Shown: piece after piece, positions 17,044 to 25,723 of the stretch | How the letters are laid out: each line of letters opens with the position of its first letter | Position numbering within the stretch: the stretch's first letter is position 1 | DNA from: a virus | Length of the DNA: 64,000 nt | Reading direction: 5' to 3' (one strand) | Virus record (IMG/VR): IMGVR_UViG_3300024518_005299 | Coordinates: 62,001 to 126,000 of that record | The notes under the pieces: generated by a model | The model's database searches: none | What the model was told of the DNA's origin: nothing | The model's input: the letters and a program-made list of their open reading frames with translations, nothing else | Translations under genes and position numbers: made by a program

Positions 17044-17570
17044 GTGATATGATAAAAGTTGGAGATAAAGCAATTTATACACGTACTGGTGAAGTAGTAG
17101 AAATCACTAAAGTGGGCGCGGTTACTTATGGCGTCCTTGGTAAGGATAAGCACTTTGGATCTACAGTGCCGTGTGAGGATATCCAACCCCTTGGTCGAAT
17201 TAAGCAAAAACTATTTGAATATGTTGAGGAATCTGATATGGACTGTCTGAGTTTTAGTGAGTTAAGGGCAGCCAGTGAAGCTCGTAATAACGAGAATGCT
17301 GGTGGTGAAAGTGATTGGACTTTGGCTGACTGGGGTAATGCTCTAGCTGGTGAAACTGGTGAGCTATGTAACTTCATCAAAAAGTCTAGGCGTAATCTTC
17401 CAGGCGATCCTTCGTTAGATGACTTAAGACAGGATATGGCCAATGAATTGGCAGATATTGTGACCTATGCTGATCTAATTGCAAATAAGCTTGGTGTTGA
17501 TTTAGGAAAAGCAATCAGAGATAAGTTTAACGTCGTGTCAGCCAGACGAAATAGTCCAATCACATTATGA
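17040..17570 (+). CDS. MazG-like nucleotide pyrophosphohydrolase with N-terminal SH3-like extension
   Basis: All-alpha NTP pyrophosphatase. The MazG core is LADWGNALAGETGELCNFIKK followed by ANELADIVTYADLIANKLGVDLGKAIRDKFN, giving the ExxE...ExxD metal ligands. The first ~55 residues (VGDKAIYTRTGEVVEITKV...) look like a small KOW/SH3-like beta barrel fused ahead of it. Phage MazG proteins are thought to clear aberrant or alarmone nucleotides. The gene overlaps both neighbours by 4 nt. Confidence 0.82.
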   Translation: MSDMIKVGDKAIYTRTGEVVEITKVGAVTYGVLGKDKHFGSTVPCEDIQPLGRIKQKLFEYVEESDMDCLSFSELRAASEARNNENAGGESDWTLADWGNALAGETGELCNFIKKSRRNLPGDPSLDDLRQDMANELADIVTYADLIANKLGVDLGKAIRDKFNVVSARRNSPITL

Positions 17571-18091
17571 TTATTACCGGAATAGGATCTAGACAATGCC
17601 CCCAAGAGTTCTGTGAGCTATTTACAGAATTAGGAAAAGAAGCGAGAGAGCGTAAGTGGTGGCTAAGATCGGGACATGCTTCAGGGGCTGATTATGCCTT
17701 TGAAATTGGCGCTGGACATCGTTGTATTGTTTATCTTCCATGGAGTGGTTTCAACAAAGAAAAATCAATGCTTGGCAACGCTATAGCACATCCACTCAGA
17801 GATGAAGTGTTAGAGGTGGTTTATAAATATGAACCATATGCCAAAAATCTTAAAGATTCTATCAAATTTATTAAGTCGCGCAATGTCTATCAGGTTCTAG
17901 GTGCAGATTTAAAAAGCCCCTCAGATGTAGTTGTATGCTGGACAGAAGAAGGTAAGATTGAGGGTGGTACAGGACTAGCTATAAAGATTGCCATGGATCA
18001 TAATATTCCGATTGTAAATGTTGGCGACCATGAAACTAAAAAGAATTTCAATAGTATTATACAAAGGATAGCAGGAGAAATAGAGGTATGA
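17567..18091 (+). CDS. SLOG (DprA/YpsA-like) domain protein
   Basis: 174 aa Rossmann-like protein. IITGIGSRQCPQEF, then WLRSGHASGADYAFEIGA, then DVVVCWTEEGKIEGGTGLAIKIA and IPIVNV match the nucleotide-binding pattern of SLOG/YpsA proteins. Such proteins bind nucleotides or nucleotide-derived signals. In a phage this may relate to nucleotide metabolism or to countering nucleotide-based defences, which is speculation. ATGA-type overlaps join it to MazG and to the next gene. Confidence 0.75.
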   Translation: MIITGIGSRQCPQEFCELFTELGKEARERKWWLRSGHASGADYAFEIGAGHRCIVYLPWSGFNKEKSMLGNAIAHPLRDEVLEVVYKYEPYAKNLKDSIKFIKSRNVYQVLGADLKSPSDVVVCWTEEGKIEGGTGLAIKIAMDHNIPIVNVGDHETKKNFNSIIQRIAGEIEV

Positions 18092-18360
18092 CAACCAGAG
18101 AAGAAGTATATGCGGCGATTGATGGTGAGCGTGAATACCAGTGTAAGTGGGAAACTAGTGACTCTAAGGGGTTGCATGAGGTAGGTGCGTTTATTCTTTT
18201 TATGGAGGATTATCTACATGAAGCTCGACACCAATTGTCTCGTGCTGCTGACCCCGAGGCGTCTCAAGCGGCATTGAGCACACCCCGCAAGGTGATTGCT
18301 TTAGACGTGGCATGTATGGAACAACACGGAGCGCCAGAACGCGAGGGGTTTGAGTCATAA
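18088..18360 (+). CDS. Conserved-looking phage protein, 90 aa
   Basis: Helical protein with the pattern AIDGEREYQCKW...HEVGAFILFMEDYLHEA...RKVIALDVACMEQHG. It resembles small phage proteins often found near MazG-like genes, though I cannot name the family. The spaced acidic and His residues in helices could bind metal. It overlaps the SLOG gene by 4 nt and the next glycosyltransferase gene by 1 nt. Confidence 0.7.
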   Translation: MTTREEVYAAIDGEREYQCKWETSDSKGLHEVGAFILFMEDYLHEARHQLSRAADPEASQAALSTPRKVIALDVACMEQHGAPEREGFES

Positions 18361-19295
18361 TGAAAGTTTTAGTGACTGGTCGCGCTATTCTTACACAACC
18401 TGATCGTTGTACTGGACAGCAACTTTGTGAAGGATTTCGTCAGGCTGGTCATGACTGTACTTTTTACGGAAATTTTTATAGCGAGCCTTATCGTTGGTTA
18501 GGCGCGGAAGAAGCAACTACTAGTCAATTTGATCTAATTGTTATTACTGAGATGAACGATGGATACCCTCAGTATGAATTAAACTCATTGAATCTAAAAG
18601 GAACGCCTCGGCTATTCTGGGATTTTGATGTTAGCTATCATCCTGATCTTTCTTATGGTCGCGCCAAGTCTTACAATGCTGATGCTTATCTAGTAGGTAA
18701 TAGATATTTCTGTGGACCTGATGGGTTCGGACGATTTGGTAAGCCGGTTTTACATTTACCTTATGCATGTTCTCCGCAGATTCACAGGCAGCTAGAAGGC
18801 GAGAAGAAGGCGTACTATCTTGGATTTATTGGATCGATGACCGAGGAGCGCAAGCGACTCATTACATTAGCAAAGTCTGTTGCGGCAAGGCCAGGCTTTA
18901 TTCATAGTGCCGACGGCGTATTTGGTGATGACTTGATTCGTCAAACTAATCAATACCACGTTATGTTTCATAATAATCAAGACGCTTGTAAGGGTTTAGT
19001 GCCTGGGCGTCCTTGGGAAACAACAGGGTGCGGCACTACCCTACTTATGGATTATACCAGCTATATGGACTTTGTTGAATTTTTACCAATCGAGCTTCAT
19101 GATAGTATTTTTATGTATAAGGATGACTATGACATTCGTAAATGGCTAAGCCTTTTTGCTACTTGGAATAATAAAGAAGAGGAGTTGTTAGCTGCTGGCA
19201 AGCGACTAATGCATTACGTGCACGCAAATCATACTTATAAACATAGGGCAGAGAGTATTATTCAGTGGACTAAAGAACAGGGAATAACGACATGA
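18360..19295 (+). CDS. CgeB-like glycosyltransferase
   Basis: GT-B like protein of 311 aa. The N-terminal domain has KVLVTGRAILTQPDRCTGQQLCEGFRQAG, and the C-terminal domain has YLGFIGSMTEERKRLITLAK and GLVPGRPWETTGCGTTLLMDY, the donor-site region shared by CgeB/YkvP-type transferases. The terminal ANHTYKHRAESII is also typical. Substrate unknown. It overlaps the next gene by 4 nt. Confidence 0.75.
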   Translation: MKVLVTGRAILTQPDRCTGQQLCEGFRQAGHDCTFYGNFYSEPYRWLGAEEATTSQFDLIVITEMNDGYPQYELNSLNLKGTPRLFWDFDVSYHPDLSYGRAKSYNADAYLVGNRYFCGPDGFGRFGKPVLHLPYACSPQIHRQLEGEKKAYYLGFIGSMTEERKRLITLAKSVAARPGFIHSADGVFGDDLIRQTNQYHVMFHNNQDACKGLVPGRPWETTGCGTTLLMDYTSYMDFVEFLPIELHDSIFMYKDDYDIRKWLSLFATWNNKEEELLAAGKRLMHYVHANHTYKHRAESIIQWTKEQGITT

Positions 19296-19546
19296 TAGAC
19301 AAATACGAACAAGCACTACAAGAAATGGAAGAGGACGACCCTCCTATCGATCCGCTTTATGGTATTCTATTTCTAGATGATTTGGGGGAGGTTCGCAAGA
19401 TAGTGATGCATGATCGTCGAGACTTCCTTAATGTCTTTCGTTTGTTTGATAGTTGGGAGCCTTGCGATGGTGCAGTGATGTGCTATTGGGAAAGAGAGTC
19501 TTTGCAGGATTGGGAAGAAGGCTTGGCAATAATGGAGGGGCGATGA
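19292..19546 (+). CDS. Hypothetical acidic protein, 84 aa
   Basis: Very acidic small protein (EMEEDDPPIDP near the start) without recognised motif. It overlaps the CgeB-like gene by 4 nt, and its stop overlaps the aminotransferase start (ATGA). Confidence 0.68.
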   Translation: MIDKYEQALQEMEEDDPPIDPLYGILFLDDLGEVRKIVMHDRRDFLNVFRLFDSWEPCDGAVMCYWERESLQDWEEGLAIMEGR

Positions 19547-20685
19547 TTCCTCTTTTTAAAGTCCGTATGTCTGATCGTGCCCCTAGTGATGTTGCTAAGG
19601 TATTACGTAGTGGTTATATAGGTGAAGGTCCTAAGGTTAAAGAGTTTGAGGCGCAACTAGAGAAGCTTCTTGCGCCAAAGAACAAACTGTTCAGCCGTCC
19701 TGTAGTCGTAACTAATAGTGCGACATCAGCAGAGCATTTAGCTTATAGATTATTAAAAGACAGTAAGGATATTTCTGCAGGCGATGAAGTGCTAGCGACA
19801 CCATTGACCTGTATAGCTACTAACTTTCCCATCTTGGCAAATGGCTTGCATATCAAATGGGTAGATATTGATCCAACTACTATGAATATGGATCTAGATG
19901 ATCTCGCGCGTAAGATCACTCCTAGAACTAAAGCAATCTCTATTGTTCATTGGGGTGGCTATCCATTAGATTTGAATCGCATCGATGATATTAGGCAACT
20001 AGCACAAGAAAAGATAGGCGTGTTTCCTGCATTGATCCAGGACTGCGCGCATGCATTAGGTAGTACGTTCCACAAAGAGCCTTTATGCAGATGGGGTGAC
20101 TTCTCTACCTATAGCTTCCAAGCCATTAAACATCTGACATGTGGGGATGGAGGAGCTTTAGTTTCGTCCTACACGGCATGGAATAGAGAAGCCAAGCTGC
20201 TGCGCTGGTATGGCATTAACCGTGACGGTCCGCGCACAGATTTTAGGTGTGAGAACGATATTCCTAAATGGGGGTATAAGTTCAACATGAACGACATCGC
20301 GGCTACGATCGGTCTTGCTAATCTTCCTCTTCTAGATGATACTTTAAGAACACATAGGAGCAATGCTTGGTTTTATAATAATGAGCTACTCGACATCCCC
20401 GGTGTGACATTGCTTAAGTACAAAGAAGGGTTTGATTCGGCTTATTGGCTTTATACTATTCGTGTCGAGGATCGCGCAGGGTTTATGAAGATGATGAAGA
20501 AAAAGGAAGTAGAGGTCAGTAGAGTCCACGACCGTAATGACAAACACTCTTGTGTGGACCAATATCGCACTCTGCTCCCGAATCTAGATGCCGTATGTCA
20601 GGATATGATTTGTATCCCCGTGGGTTGGTGGGTGACGCCAAAACACAGGCAATATATTGTTAATTGCATCAAGGGTGGTTGGTGA
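19543..20685 (+). CDS. DegT/DnrJ/EryC1/StrS-family sugar aminotransferase
   Basis: PLP-dependent nucleotide-sugar aminotransferase, 380 aa. SYSFQAIKHLTCGDGGALVSS holds the Schiff-base lysine K196, and IQDCAHALG supplies D167, which pairs with the PLP ring nitrogen. The start GYIGEGPKVKEFEAQLEKLL is typical. With GDP-mannose 4,6-dehydratase in the same genome, a GDP-perosamine-synthase-like 4-amination is plausible, and the GNAT gene at 23.9 kb could acetylate the product. The ATG at 19543 has GAGGGG upstream and overlaps the previous stop; longer in-frame starts would cover the preceding gene. Confidence 0.9.
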   Translation: MIPLFKVRMSDRAPSDVAKVLRSGYIGEGPKVKEFEAQLEKLLAPKNKLFSRPVVVTNSATSAEHLAYRLLKDSKDISAGDEVLATPLTCIATNFPILANGLHIKWVDIDPTTMNMDLDDLARKITPRTKAISIVHWGGYPLDLNRIDDIRQLAQEKIGVFPALIQDCAHALGSTFHKEPLCRWGDFSTYSFQAIKHLTCGDGGALVSSYTAWNREAKLLRWYGINRDGPRTDFRCENDIPKWGYKFNMNDIAATIGLANLPLLDDTLRTHRSNAWFYNNELLDIPGVTLLKYKEGFDSAYWLYTIRVEDRAGFMKMMKKKEVEVSRVHDRNDKHSCVDQYRTLLPNLDAVCQDMICIPVGWWVTPKHRQYIVNCIKGGW

Positions 20686-21242
20686 TGAAGTCATCATATG
20701 AAAAGAATAATTTAGGTGACGTATTATATAAATTAGTCGTATGGTGGGAGCCTCAAAAAATAGTGGAGTTCGGTGTGTTCGAGGGGTATTCAACGATACA
20801 CATGGCTAAAGGTTTGCGCGATAGAGGTCGTGGTCACATTATAGCTTGTGATCTTTGGGATAAATATGATTATAATCATACTACAATGGATATAGCTCAG
20901 AAGAATATTGATGATGCTGAATTGACCGACTATGTTACTCTTTGGGAAGCTAATTACTATCAGTGGTTAGAAAATCCCTGTAGGTTTGATATGTTGCATG
21001 TGGATATTTCTAATGATGGTGATATCATTGAGAAGACTCTTACAAAGTTAGCACCCCAAATAGATGACGGTGCTATTGTGTTATTTGAAGGAGGTTCGGC
21101 TGAACGAGATCAGGTCGATTGGATGAAAAAGTTTAACAAACGTCCCATCAACCCCCTGCGGAAGAAGCTTAAGCTTCAGATTCTAGATGAACGATTCCCA
21201 TCTATCTCTATAGCGACAAGATCATGCAGCGACCAACAGTAA
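20685..21242 (+). CDS. SAM-dependent methyltransferase, class I
   Basis: Rossmann methyltransferase of about 185 aa. KIVEFGVFEGYSTIHMAKGL is the SAM-binding motif I, IIACDLWDKYD is the acidic loop after strand 2, and RFDMLHVDISNDGDIIEKTL is the later motif. It resembles the sugar O-methyltransferase type (Methyltransf_24) found in glycan loci. The start overlaps the aminotransferase stop (TGATG); the stop overlaps the next glycosyltransferase by 19 nt. Confidence 0.82.
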   Translation: MKSSYEKNNLGDVLYKLVVWWEPQKIVEFGVFEGYSTIHMAKGLRDRGRGHIIACDLWDKYDYNHTTMDIAQKNIDDAELTDYVTLWEANYYQWLENPCRFDMLHVDISNDGDIIEKTLTKLAPQIDDGAIVLFEGGSAERDQVDWMKKFNKRPINPLRKKLKLQILDERFPSISIATRSCSDQQ

Positions 21243-22006
21243 GCATATGTACTCCCACATTTGAGATGGGAGGTCGTGGTGTCTCTATGCTGACGAAATT
21301 ATTTGAGAGTGTGGAGATACAAACCTATAAAGATTACGAGGTTGTGGTATCAGATCATTCTCTTAATGACGATATCTTCAAGTTGTGTCGAGACTGGCGA
21401 TTTAGGATACCTATTGTTTATGTTCGCAACGAGAGGGGAAGGGGTAGTTGCGAGGCTAATTTAAATAATGCCATTGAGGAGTCTGCTGGTAAGTTAATCA
21501 AGCCTCTTTTGCAAGACGACTTTTTCTTTACGTCTGAGGGTCTTGATAAATTAGTCGGCGTGTTAAAAACTGATACTGACTGGTCTGCTGGTGGATGTTG
21601 GCATTGTGAGGAGGATGATGTTGATGATTTGCTTAACCCGCATTCGCCATCGTGGATCACGGATAGATCATTAGCGCTAGGGTATAACAGGATTGGCAGT
21701 CCAAGCGTTGTGCTTTATCCTAAGAATGTGAACAACCTTTACTTTGATGAAAATCTACTCTACTATATGGACTGTGAGCTTTACTATAGACTAGGCTTAG
21801 AGATTGGCCCTCCAATCTGTCTACCTTATCATCTTTATGTAATCCGTATGCGACATGATAGCATTAGCGATTCGGAAGTTACTGATGACGGCAAAGGGGA
21901 GGAGTACAATTACATTATAGCTAAGATGGATGAGTCTGGAAGAACTCTAGACGAGTTTCCAATCCTCTATGCTAGGGCGCAAAAATTAGGACTAAGACAA
22001 CCATGA
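21224..22006 (+). CDS. Glycosyltransferase family 2
   Basis: GT-A fold enzyme, 260 aa. PTVSICTPTFEMGGRG opens the Rossmann half, VVVSDHSLNDD is the nucleotide-binding strand, and LLQDDFF (96-101) is the DxD-like metal site. It is a paralogue of the enzyme at 23.2 kb (shared SDHS, EANLNNAI, QDD, GSPSVVLYP and DCELYYRLG elements), suggesting duplication within the island. It overlaps the next gene by 4 nt. Confidence 0.88.
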   Translation: MQRPTVSICTPTFEMGGRGVSMLTKLFESVEIQTYKDYEVVVSDHSLNDDIFKLCRDWRFRIPIVYVRNERGRGSCEANLNNAIEESAGKLIKPLLQDDFFFTSEGLDKLVGVLKTDTDWSAGGCWHCEEDDVDDLLNPHSPSWITDRSLALGYNRIGSPSVVLYPKNVNNLYFDENLLYYMDCELYYRLGLEIGPPICLPYHLYVIRMRHDSISDSEVTDDGKGEEYNYIIAKMDESGRTLDEFPILYARAQKLGLRQP

Positions 22007-22398
22007 AGGGTTACTTTAAGTATGTCCTCAATATGTTAGGTGACATAAGGCGCTATAAGGGAGTAGAAGAAATCCATTTGATTAAGATTGCTGATTTAAA
22101 AGTACGCATGCCAGGAGAGGGCATAGTTGCTATTGACGCCACTCCTCATTATCAGTACACCCTAGGTAAGACCAAGCCTTATAAAGATTGGCTAGTTGCC
22201 AACAATCATCTTTACGATTCTTCACTAGCTAGCTTTAAGCATTTAATGAATGACGACTCTCGGTATCTAGGCAAACCATATGATCAGGATTTTATCTTAC
22301 ATGATGATGACTTGGTGATTATAGACGGAGTGCATAGAGCCACGCGGTTGTATCAACTAGGGGTAATATATGCCCCGGTACTCAGGAAGATTACATGA
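22003..22398 (+). CDS. ParB-like motif protein, 131 aa
   Basis: Small protein ending in DDDLVIIDGVHRATRLYQLGV, which resembles the DGxHRaxal motif of ParB/sulfiredoxin-fold proteins. The remainder is not recognised. In this context it is unlikely to partition DNA; related single-domain proteins occur in sugar and capsule loci. It overlaps both neighbours by 4 nt. The assignment is weak. Confidence 0.5.
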   Translation: MKGYFKYVLNMLGDIRRYKGVEEIHLIKIADLKVRMPGEGIVAIDATPHYQYTLGKTKPYKDWLVANNHLYDSSLASFKHLMNDDSRYLGKPYDQDFILHDDDLVIIDGVHRATRLYQLGVIYAPVLRKIT

Positions 22399-23165
22399 CG
22401 TATGATCATAAAAACTTTGGGCTGTCTATCAAAGGGAGTTTAAAAGAACGCGATGCGGCTATCGCTCTATACATCGAGACTCATAAAGATAACTTCCCCG
22501 AGTGGTATATGCCTCTTCAAATTGGAGAGCACACTATTCAAGCAAGAACATATCCACATTTTAATAATCGGCCAGAGTCGCTAGAGGATGACACGTCTGG
22601 TATACGTAAATGGCATCTGACATTGCGAAGAGTGATGCCAGATCTTAAGGATAAAATCGTCTTTGATCTTGGTTGTAATATTGGTATCTTCTCATTAGAA
22701 ATGGCAAACCTCGGTGCGCTACATGTGCATGGTTTTGACCGTGGTTTTGGCATCGTACAGCCTAACAATCATGACCTAGGCGCTCAAAGCGTTGTACAAC
22801 AAGCCTATATGGTGCGCAATATCTACGAAGCGTATCACGGCAGGAAGTGGAAGAATGTCACGTTCCACGAGCAAGACCTTATGACGCTAGACCTAAAGAC
22901 GGCGCAGTGCAATGTCTTGGTTGCGCCTTGTGTTCTTTATCATCTAGGTGCTGAACGTATGGAAGAAATCATTAGAGATGCAAGTGAGCATATCCCAGAG
23001 ATTATCCTACAAGCTAATAATGGTCATGGTGGTGAGTTGGGCGCGCTGTCTTGCCTATCTAATCACGTAAGGTTACTAAATAAGTATGGTTACACGATCG
23101 AACAGACAGTAATGGGTCCAGTTGGGTATCCGCATCCATGCGTTTATGCCACGAAGGAGATCTGA
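22395..23165 (+). CDS. SAM-dependent methyltransferase
   Basis: 256 aa class I methyltransferase. KIVFDLGCNIGIFSLEMANLGA is a clear SAM motif I with the first acidic loop at VHGFDRG. NVTFHEQDLMTLD and NVLVAPCVLYHLGAERM match later motifs. The C-terminal GYTIEQTVMGPVGYPHPCVYA forms the substrate side. It probably methylates a sugar, given its position between two GT2 paralogues. It overlaps the next start (TGATG). Confidence 0.85.
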   Translation: MTYDHKNFGLSIKGSLKERDAAIALYIETHKDNFPEWYMPLQIGEHTIQARTYPHFNNRPESLEDDTSGIRKWHLTLRRVMPDLKDKIVFDLGCNIGIFSLEMANLGALHVHGFDRGFGIVQPNNHDLGAQSVVQQAYMVRNIYEAYHGRKWKNVTFHEQDLMTLDLKTAQCNVLVAPCVLYHLGAERMEEIIRDASEHIPEIILQANNGHGGELGALSCLSNHVRLLNKYGYTIEQTVMGPVGYPHPCVYATKEI

Positions 23166-23893
23166 TGAACAGTTTACCCGAAGTAAATATCTGTATTCCG
23201 ACCGCTAATTTAGGCGAGCGAAGCCTGGAGTACTTAGAATGCTGTTTGTCCTCAATTGAAGATCAAGACTATCCAAATATTACAGTGATTATTTCTGATC
23301 ATTCAAAAGACGATGATGTTTCATGGCACCTTGTGGATAACTGGCTAGACGAGGAGGGTAAACGTCCTTTTAAATTACGTTATACGCGCTATTATGAAAA
23401 CTACGGTAACGCAGTGGCTAATCTTAATAATGCTATTGATCAAGCTTCAAAAGGGTCATTGATTAAGATGTTGTTTCAGGATGATATACTGAAAACAAAA
23501 AAAGCAATTAGCACGATGGTGACTTGCTTAAGAGAAACTGGTCGCCGCTGGTTGGGCGCTGGATGTGATCATATTGATGATAATGATGATGATATGAATC
23601 ATTCCCATCTGCCTTGTTGGGTTGGTGACCTTAGCCTTGCGTATGGAGAGAATTTAATAGGATCTCCTAGCGTTGTAATGTTTCAAAACTGTGATTTGAG
23701 AATGGATTCTAATCTTTGTTATTTAAATGATTGTGAATTTTATTATCGGATGGGAAAAATATATGGCTCTCCTGCATTACTGCACGAAGAGCTAATCACT
23801 ATTCGTATGAGATCTCAAGGCTTAAGCTCAACTTTAGATTTGGATAAAGTAAAAATGGACGAAATTGCTTATTTGGATAAAAAATATGATTGA
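23165..23893 (+). CDS. Glycosyltransferase family 2
   Basis: GT2 enzyme of about 242 aa, paralogous to the one at 21.2 kb. It has VNICIPTANLGERSLEYLECC, VIISDHSKDDD, the metal site QDD (105-107), IGSPSVVMFQN and LNDCEFYYRMGKI. The ATG at 23165 overlaps the methyltransferase stop. Its 3' end overlaps the GNAT gene by 8 nt. Confidence 0.88.
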   Translation: MNSLPEVNICIPTANLGERSLEYLECCLSSIEDQDYPNITVIISDHSKDDDVSWHLVDNWLDEEGKRPFKLRYTRYYENYGNAVANLNNAIDQASKGSLIKMLFQDDILKTKKAISTMVTCLRETGRRWLGAGCDHIDDNDDDMNHSHLPCWVGDLSLAYGENLIGSPSVVMFQNCDLRMDSNLCYLNDCEFYYRMGKIYGSPALLHEELITIRMRSQGLSSTLDLDKVKMDEIAYLDKKYD

Positions 23894-24434
23894 ACTAGAT
23901 GCACTCAATATAGATGATCTTCCTATATTCCTAGAAATTAGGAATGAATGCGCAGATCAACTTCATGATAATAGCCGTTTTCAATTGTCGCAAGCATTAA
24001 TGTGGTGGAAGAAGCACTGGGGTGATGACTTCATCTCTAGTGGCAGCCCACGGTATTATAGCATAAATAAAATTAAAGATGATGAATCGGTAATGGTTGG
24101 CTATGCTCGTGCACGACAAGATTTTGACAACAGGATAGCAACAATTGGCGTGGATATTCATAAGGATCATCGACGCAAAAGGTATGCTTGTGAGGCATAT
24201 AAGTGGTTGTTGAATTATTTTTTTATAGACTCTAAGTGCAATAGAGTGCAGCTAGAGGTGCTATCAACTAATAAAGCAGCGCTAACACTTTATAAAAAGA
24301 TAGGCTTTCGCCAGGAAGGGATAAGGCGCCAAGCTGTATATCGTCAAGATCAAAACCTTTTCATTGATAGCATCATGATGTCAATTACGGCGGATGAGTG
24401 GGAGAGGGATAATGAAAGTAGTCAACCTTCGTAA
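23886..24434 (+). CDS. GNAT-family N-acetyltransferase
   Basis: Acetyltransferase of about 182 aa. TIGVDIHKDHRRKRYACEAYKWLLNYFF is the acetyl-CoA-binding loop and helix (R/Q-x-x-G/A type, here RRKRYA). LEVLSTNKAALTLYKKIGFRQEGIRRQAVYR is the classic GNAT C-terminal block. It may acetylate an amino sugar made by the aminotransferase at 19.5 kb. The start is placed at the ATG overlapping the preceding stop. Confidence 0.85.
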   Translation: MIELDALNIDDLPIFLEIRNECADQLHDNSRFQLSQALMWWKKHWGDDFISSGSPRYYSINKIKDDESVMVGYARARQDFDNRIATIGVDIHKDHRRKRYACEAYKWLLNYFFIDSKCNRVQLEVLSTNKAALTLYKKIGFRQEGIRRQAVYRQDQNLFIDSIMMSITADEWERDNESSQPS

Positions 24435-24720
24435 GGAATCATACACGGTTTATATTGGTCGCGGTGGACACGGGAAATGCGGCTACTGGGGCAATCCTAT
24501 TAAACTTAACTCTAGATGCATTTTGTGTTCTGAAACTCATGAGACTAGAGGTGATACGCTACCCTGTTATGAAAAATATCTACGGCAAAAACTAGCAACA
24601 AGTACGGCTTTTAAAGAGAGATTCTATAGTCTAAATGAAGATGATGTGTTGGGGTGTTTTTGTAAACCTGATGCTTGTCATGGCGAGGTGATGATAAAGG
24701 TATGGAATGAAGAAATATAA
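24412..24720 (+). CDS. DUF4326-like protein
   Basis: About 102 aa. It opens KVVNLRKESYTVYIGRGG, continues YWGNPIK and ends LGCFCKPDACHGEVMIKVW, the arrangement I know from DUF4326 proteins. Its Cys and His residues suggest a metal site. The biochemical function of the family is not established. The ATG at 24412 has GGAGAGG upstream. It overlaps the GNAT gene by 23 nt and the next glycosyltransferase by 14 nt. Confidence 0.78.
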   Translation: MKVVNLRKESYTVYIGRGGHGKCGYWGNPIKLNSRCILCSETHETRGDTLPCYEKYLRQKLATSTAFKERFYSLNEDDVLGCFCKPDACHGEVMIKVWNEEI

Positions 24721-25723
24721 AGTTCTACTGGCATGTCTTCAAAGCGATTTTGGTCAAGACGGCATTCAAAAGTTTGATGATCAGGGTAAGTTTATTAATC
24801 CCTCCTGGGAATTCGAAAACGTTTATAAAGAATGGAAGCAATTAGAAGACGAAGGGTTGGTAGAACTGGAGACCTTTTGGCTAGATAAACAATCTGACGC
24901 TGACCGTGATCGATTAGTCAGTCTTGCTAAAGAGGTAGATTTTATCTATCAGGCGCCAGTTACCCACGCCCTAGGCATCCATCTTCCTCAAGCTCAAAAA
25001 ATTATTGAGGGTGGGACGCCCATTGTGAGTTTTCACCCAGACCTTCACTTGCGTTATAAACATCCTTCCGGGGATCGATTCGTGCATTCTAGGGTAACAG
25101 AAGGATACGACACCCATACGATCACTCCCGCTAAACACATGATGCAGCAACTAGAAGATGATGGAGTAAAGGCATGCTGCATACCATTCGGGATTCCATC
25201 GTCGTGCGACAGGGCGCTAGATGTAGAGCAAATATACGACGTCTCCTTCGTGGGGCAGAAGCATGGTCTACGTGAGCAGGTTGTCTCCCAGTTGCGCGGA
25301 GCTGGCATTCAAGTGCATACCTGGGGTCACTTCTGGCCAGATCACAAGGACCACCATGGGCGTCCTGAGACGTCTGAGATGGTGCGCATCTTTAACCAGT
25401 CGAAGATCAATCTCAATCTCCGCTGGTGCTCCCGAGACGCTAATTATGGTCAAATTAAGGGGAGGGATATGGAATTAATGGGGTGCGGTGCTTTTATGTT
25501 GGCGTCTCAACATGCTGAGTGTGATGACTTTCACGAGCTATATACACCAGATAAGGAATTCGCTGAGTATCATTTTGTAGATGAAATGGTCGAGGGAATC
25601 AAATATTGGTTAGATAATGACGTTTCGCGCAATGCTGTAGCTATGAATGCTTATCATAAGCGCAAGGATAATCTTTGGCAAACTAGACTACGGGGCTTCC
25701 TTGCCGATTGGGGTACTTGGTAA
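24707..25723 (+). CDS. CgeB-like glycosyltransferase, second copy type
   Basis: 338 aa GT-B like protein. YKVLLACLQSDFGQDGIQKFDD starts the N-terminal domain. YDVSFVGQKHGLREQVVSQLRGAGI opens the donor domain, and INLNLRWCSRDANYGQIKGRDMELMGCGAFML is the CgeB-type donor-site segment. It is distantly related to the protein at 18.4 kb. Its stop overlaps the GIY-YIG start (TAATG). Confidence 0.78.
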   Translation: MKKYKVLLACLQSDFGQDGIQKFDDQGKFINPSWEFENVYKEWKQLEDEGLVELETFWLDKQSDADRDRLVSLAKEVDFIYQAPVTHALGIHLPQAQKIIEGGTPIVSFHPDLHLRYKHPSGDRFVHSRVTEGYDTHTITPAKHMMQQLEDDGVKACCIPFGIPSSCDRALDVEQIYDVSFVGQKHGLREQVVSQLRGAGIQVHTWGHFWPDHKDHHGRPETSEMVRIFNQSKINLNLRWCSRDANYGQIKGRDMELMGCGAFMLASQHAECDDFHELYTPDKEFAEYHFVDEMVEGIKYWLDNDVSRNAVAMNAYHKRKDNLWQTRLRGFLADWGTW

